The notes beneath the pieces were generated by a model. The model ran no database searches. It saw only the letters and a program-made list of their open reading frames with translations, and was not told the DNA's origin. DNA of 64,000 nt from Bifidobacterium samirii (GTDB lineage Bacteria; Actinomycetota; Actinomycetes; Actinomycetales; Bifidobacteriaceae), in NCBI RefSeq assembly GCF_003952945.1, contig NZ_QXGK01000006.1, positions 1 to 64,000 of the forward strand, given 5' to 3'. Each line of letters opens with the position of its first letter. Within the stretch, counting starts at the first letter, position 1. Positions 61,419 to 64,000 of the stretch are shown in pieces. Both the position numbers and the translations under genes were made by a program.

Positions 61419-63704
61419 ATGACAGATGAAGGAACCTCCATCGAACGGCTCATCGCGTCGATGAGCCTCACCGAAAAGGTAGGCCAGCTCAACCAGCGGC
61501 TGCTCGGATGGAAGGCGGTGGAACGCGACGGTGCAGGCAGACTCGTCGCCACGGACTATCTCAAGCGCGAAATCGACCGGTGGGGCGGTCTGGGCACGCT
61601 GTACGGCCTGCTGCGCGCCGATCCGTGGTCGGGGCAGCACTGGGGCAACGGCATCCGCCCCGAGGAACGGGGCGAGGCGGTCTCGCTCATCCAGCAGACC
61701 GTTCTCGAACGCGGCGCCCACGGCATCGGCGTACTGCTGAGCGAGGAGGCTCCGCATGGCCATCAGGCGCTCGGCGGCACCGTACTGCCCACGAACCTCG
61801 GTCTGGGCGCCACCTTCGATCCCACTGCGGTGCGGGAGGCGGAGTCCGCCGTCGCCGCCGAACTCGCCGCCAGCGGCATCCACATCGCGCTGGTCTCCGG
61901 ACTTGACATCGCCCGTGACCCCCGATGGGGCCGCTGCGAGGAATGCTTCGGCGAGGACCCGCTTATGGCGGCCCGCATGTGCGAGGCCATCGTGCTCGGC
62001 ATGCAGGGCGAGCGCCGGTGCAAGGTGGGCGACGGCGGCGTGGCCGTCGTCCTCAAGCATCTCGCCGCGCAGGGTGAGGCGGTCGGCGGCCGCAACGGCC
62101 AGTCCGCGGTACTTGGCTCCCATGACCTGCACGACATCCATCTGGCTCCGGTCGTCGCCGGTGTGCGCGCCGGTGCCTGGGGGTTCATGGCCGCCTACAA
62201 CGACATCGACTCGGTGCCGTGCTGTGCAAACCCGTGGCTGCTCAAGGACTATCTGCGCGACGAGCTCGGATTCGACGGCATCGTCATGGCCGACGGTCTT
62301 GCCGTGGACCGTCTGGAGGACATGGCCGGATCGATTCCGGCGGCCGGACGCGCCGCCCTGCTGTGCGGCGTCGACGTGTCGCTGTGGGACGAAGGGTTCA
62401 CACGACTGTCCGAATACGCCGACGATGAGACGGTCGTCGCCGCGATCGACCGTTCGCTACGCCGCGTATTCGAGCTCAAGAGCCGCTTCGGTCTGCTGCC
62501 CGGGCGCGACGGCGACGCGGCGCCCATCCGCACGCCGGACGCCTGCGCGATCGACGCCGCGCTCAAGGCAGGCCGCGACCAGGCACGCATCATGGCCCGC
62601 GAGTCGATCGTCCTCATCGACGACGGCGCCGATGGAAATACGTCGCTCGCCGACATGCGCGCGATCATCGACCGTGTGCGGCAAGGATCCGTCGACGCGC
62701 AGCCCGGCCCCGTCATCGTGGCCGGTCCCTTCGCCGACGACTTCGGGTGCTTCCTCGGCGACTACACCGCGCCGCTGCCCTCCGGCGAACAGTCCGGCGT
62801 GTATCGTGAGCTCGTCTCCCGGCTCGGCTCCGACCATGTGCTGCTCGCCTCGAAGCCGGACGATCTGCCGGCCGGCGACTGGAGACGCGCGTCGCTGGTC
62901 GTGTTCGTCTGCGGTGGCACCAGCGAACGCAGCTACGACAGCGAATTCGACGACAACGGCGCGGCAAGGGCCGTCGCCGAACACGGCGCCACCTGCGGCG
63001 AAGGCGTGGACCTCGCCGATATCCGTCTGCCCTGGGGGCAGGACGACCAGCTCGACGCCATCGCCGCGATGAGCGACGCTCCGATCGTATCCATCGCCGT
63101 TTGCGGGCGGGCGCACGTGCTCACGCATGTGCTCGACCGTTCCGATGCGGTCATCTGGGCGGGCTATGCCGGACAGTTCGGTCCCCAAGCCGTCGCCGAC
63201 GCCCTCGTCGACGGTGCTGCGATGCCCGGACGCCTGCCGGTCACCCTGCCGGCGTTCCCCGGTGCCGTGCCGGTGCGGTACAACGACCGCCAGAGCGCTG
63301 CCGGAGTCTACAAGGATGCGATCCGGCCCATACTGCGCCCGTTCGGTCACGGTCCCGGCTCCCTTGCCGGCATCACGGTCGGCGAACCGCGCATCGTGCC
63401 GGATGCGATGGCCGGCGTGCTGGTGGTGACGGTTCCGGCGGACGCGGGGGAGGGGCCAGTATCGGGATCGCTCAACCTGTTCGCGCACGTCAGCGGAGGC
63501 CGGCGCATCCCGCGACTGGCCATGCTGGTCGATTCGACGTACGTGACGCTGGCGGCGGGTGAACACCGCGACATCATGTTCCGTGTGCCGTTCGACCGTC
63601 TGCGTGATCCCGGCGACGGTGAGGTGCGCGTGACCTGCGCGCTGGACGCCCGTATGACCGACTCCGCCACGGCCACGTTGCCGGGGGATCGTCGGGGGGT
63701 ATGA
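61419..63704 (+). CDS. GH3 beta-glycosidase (normal domain order)
   Basis: A 761-residue cytoplasmic GH3 enzyme, barrel first. SMSLTEKVGQLNQ begins the barrel; VLKHLAAQGEAVGGRNG is the conserved Lys-His region and the nucleophile is D292 in FDGIVMADGLAVD. The GH3_C domain (about 380-640) includes VFVCGGTSERSYDSEFDDN. It resembles beta-glucosidases/xylosidases more than NagZ-type beta-N-acetylglucosaminidases, so its part in glycan breakdown is unclear. The start ATG follows AGAGAGGTAGTAGGG; the open frame upstream (to 61278) is ignored. It lies 197 bases after the GH5 gene with no LacI-type site seen, so it may be separately controlled. Confidence 0.85.
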   Translation: MTDEGTSIERLIASMSLTEKVGQLNQRLLGWKAVERDGAGRLVATDYLKREIDRWGGLGTLYGLLRADPWSGQHWGNGIRPEERGEAVSLIQQTVLERGAHGIGVLLSEEAPHGHQALGGTVLPTNLGLGATFDPTAVREAESAVAAELAASGIHIALVSGLDIARDPRWGRCEECFGEDPLMAARMCEAIVLGMQGERRCKVGDGGVAVVLKHLAAQGEAVGGRNGQSAVLGSHDLHDIHLAPVVAGVRAGAWGFMAAYNDIDSVPCCANPWLLKDYLRDELGFDGIVMADGLAVDRLEDMAGSIPAAGRAALLCGVDVSLWDEGFTRLSEYADDETVVAAIDRSLRRVFELKSRFGLLPGRDGDAAPIRTPDACAIDAALKAGRDQARIMARESIVLIDDGADGNTSLADMRAIIDRVRQGSVDAQPGPVIVAGPFADDFGCFLGDYTAPLPSGEQSGVYRELVSRLGSDHVLLASKPDDLPAGDWRRASLVVFVCGGTSERSYDSEFDDNGAARAVAEHGATCGEGVDLADIRLPWGQDDQLDAIAAMSDAPIVSIAVCGRAHVLTHVLDRSDAVIWAGYAGQFGPQAVADALVDGAAMPGRLPVTLPAFPGAVPVRYNDRQSAAGVYKDAIRPILRPFGHGPGSLAGITVGEPRIVPDAMAGVLVVTVPADAGEGPVSGSLNLFAHVSGGRRIPRLAMLVDSTYVTLAAGEHRDIMFRVPFDRLRDPGDGEVRVTCALDARMTDSATATLPGDRRGV

Positions 63705-63838
63705 AAGATGTGGGGGTGCGATGCGTCGGAACCGCATCGCACCCCCGGATGGAGGCCGCAGCTACCGGCCGCCATCGACGCAACCTGCAAGGCTGCGGGT
63801 TGTTGCCCAATGGAAGGACACAACAAAGGAGATTATAT

Positions 63839-64000
63839 ATGCGTTTCACACACGGCAGAGAAGGCCGGTCGTCCCTCGGACGCAGGTTCGCGGCCGGGAT
63901 GGTCGCCGCCGCGATGACGATCGGCGGCTCGCTGGCCATGGGGACCGCCGCATACGCGCAGGAGGGGGACACCCCCGTCGCGATGGTGCAGGAGAACGGC
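63839..64000 (+). CDS. Secreted protein, N-terminal fragment at window end
   Basis: The first 54 codons of a gene that runs off the right edge. A basic N-terminus (MRFTHGREGRSSLGRRF), a hydrophobic core (AAGMVAAAMTIGGSLAMGTA) and a likely signal-peptidase site AYA-QE near residue 40 mark a Sec-type signal peptide. The start follows AAAGGAG. Next to a mannosidase locus, an endo-beta-N-acetylglucosaminidase or another surface glycosidase is plausible, but nothing in these 54 residues identifies it. Confidence 0.75.
   Translation, partial: MRFTHGREGRSSLGRRFAAGMVAAAMTIGGSLAMGTAAYAQEGDTPVAMVQENG

Overview
The window is high-GC, gene-dense DNA from an actinobacterium, most likely Bifidobacterium. 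This is an inference from gene content: a locus with two GH38 alpha-mannosidases, a sugar ABC transporter and a GH5_18-type beta-mannosidase, plus membrane-anchored GH3 enzymes and mannosidase/acetyltransferase genes of the kind found in bifidobacterial carbohydrate loci. I cannot name the species. No rRNA, tRNA, insertion sequence, prophage or cas gene was seen.

Layout. 0.2-3.8 kb: an XRE-type DNA-binding protein paired with a membrane Ser/Thr kinase, then an AEC-family carrier. 3.9-6.9 kb: a MerR regulator, a DUF3737 protein and a PatB/MalY-type aminotransferase; their promoters share a -35 box, an 18-bp spacer and a dyad, and the same site recurs before a cupin gene at 36.1 kb. 7-10.4 kb: an unknown protein, an orphan HicB, a PPC-domain protein and a quinone-oxidoreductase-like enzyme. 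10.4-14.5 kb: a four-gene osmoprotectant (OpuC-type) ABC transporter and a PadR regulator. 14.6-20.7 kb: a MagIII-like glycosylase, a LytTR two-component pair and a GH3 enzyme with permuted domains. 20.9-24.1 kb: a FetAB-like ABC exporter whose ATPase ends in a 9-bp tandem repeat, then a DUF2974 hydrolase. 24.5-31.5 kb: a SirTM sirtuin with a zinc macrodomain protein, redox genes, an HxlR regulator, a nuclease-like protein and a methyltransferase. 31.6-40.2 kb: cupins, a UPF0324 carrier, remnants of a LysR/SDR pair, a flavodoxin, hipBA, an MFS carrier, an aldo/keto reductase and a three-gene small-membrane-protein operon. 40.6-49.8 kb: an OmpR-type two-component system, three sugar O-acetyltransferases, a second permuted GH3 and a LysR regulator. 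50-64 kb: the mannoside/N-glycan locus (two GH38, ABC transporter, GH5_18, GH3, start of a secreted protein) with three LacI-type palindromes. The substrate-binding protein of that transporter carries a one-base frameshift at a run of six C.

Two families of non-coding repeats run through the first half. Family A is an element of about 98 bp with 27-bp outer inverted arms and usually an inner hairpin (four copies at 2.6, 14.5, 15.3 and 20.8 kb). Family B is an array of alternating palindromes with a period of about 63 bp (13 hairpins in four clusters at 24.2, 27.6, 29.5 and 33.3 kb). Both lie between genes, mostly at gene 3' ends.

How the parts fit together. The right-hand end reads as uptake and breakdown of mannose-rich oligosaccharides: import by the ABC transporter, trimming by the two alpha-mannosidases, cleavage of the core beta-mannoside by GH5_18, possibly with extracellular release by the secreted protein at the edge. 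The left and middle parts are mostly regulatory, redox and stress modules (MerR, PadR, HxlR, LysR, LytTR and OmpR regulators, toxin-antitoxin genes, an ADP-ribosylation pair).
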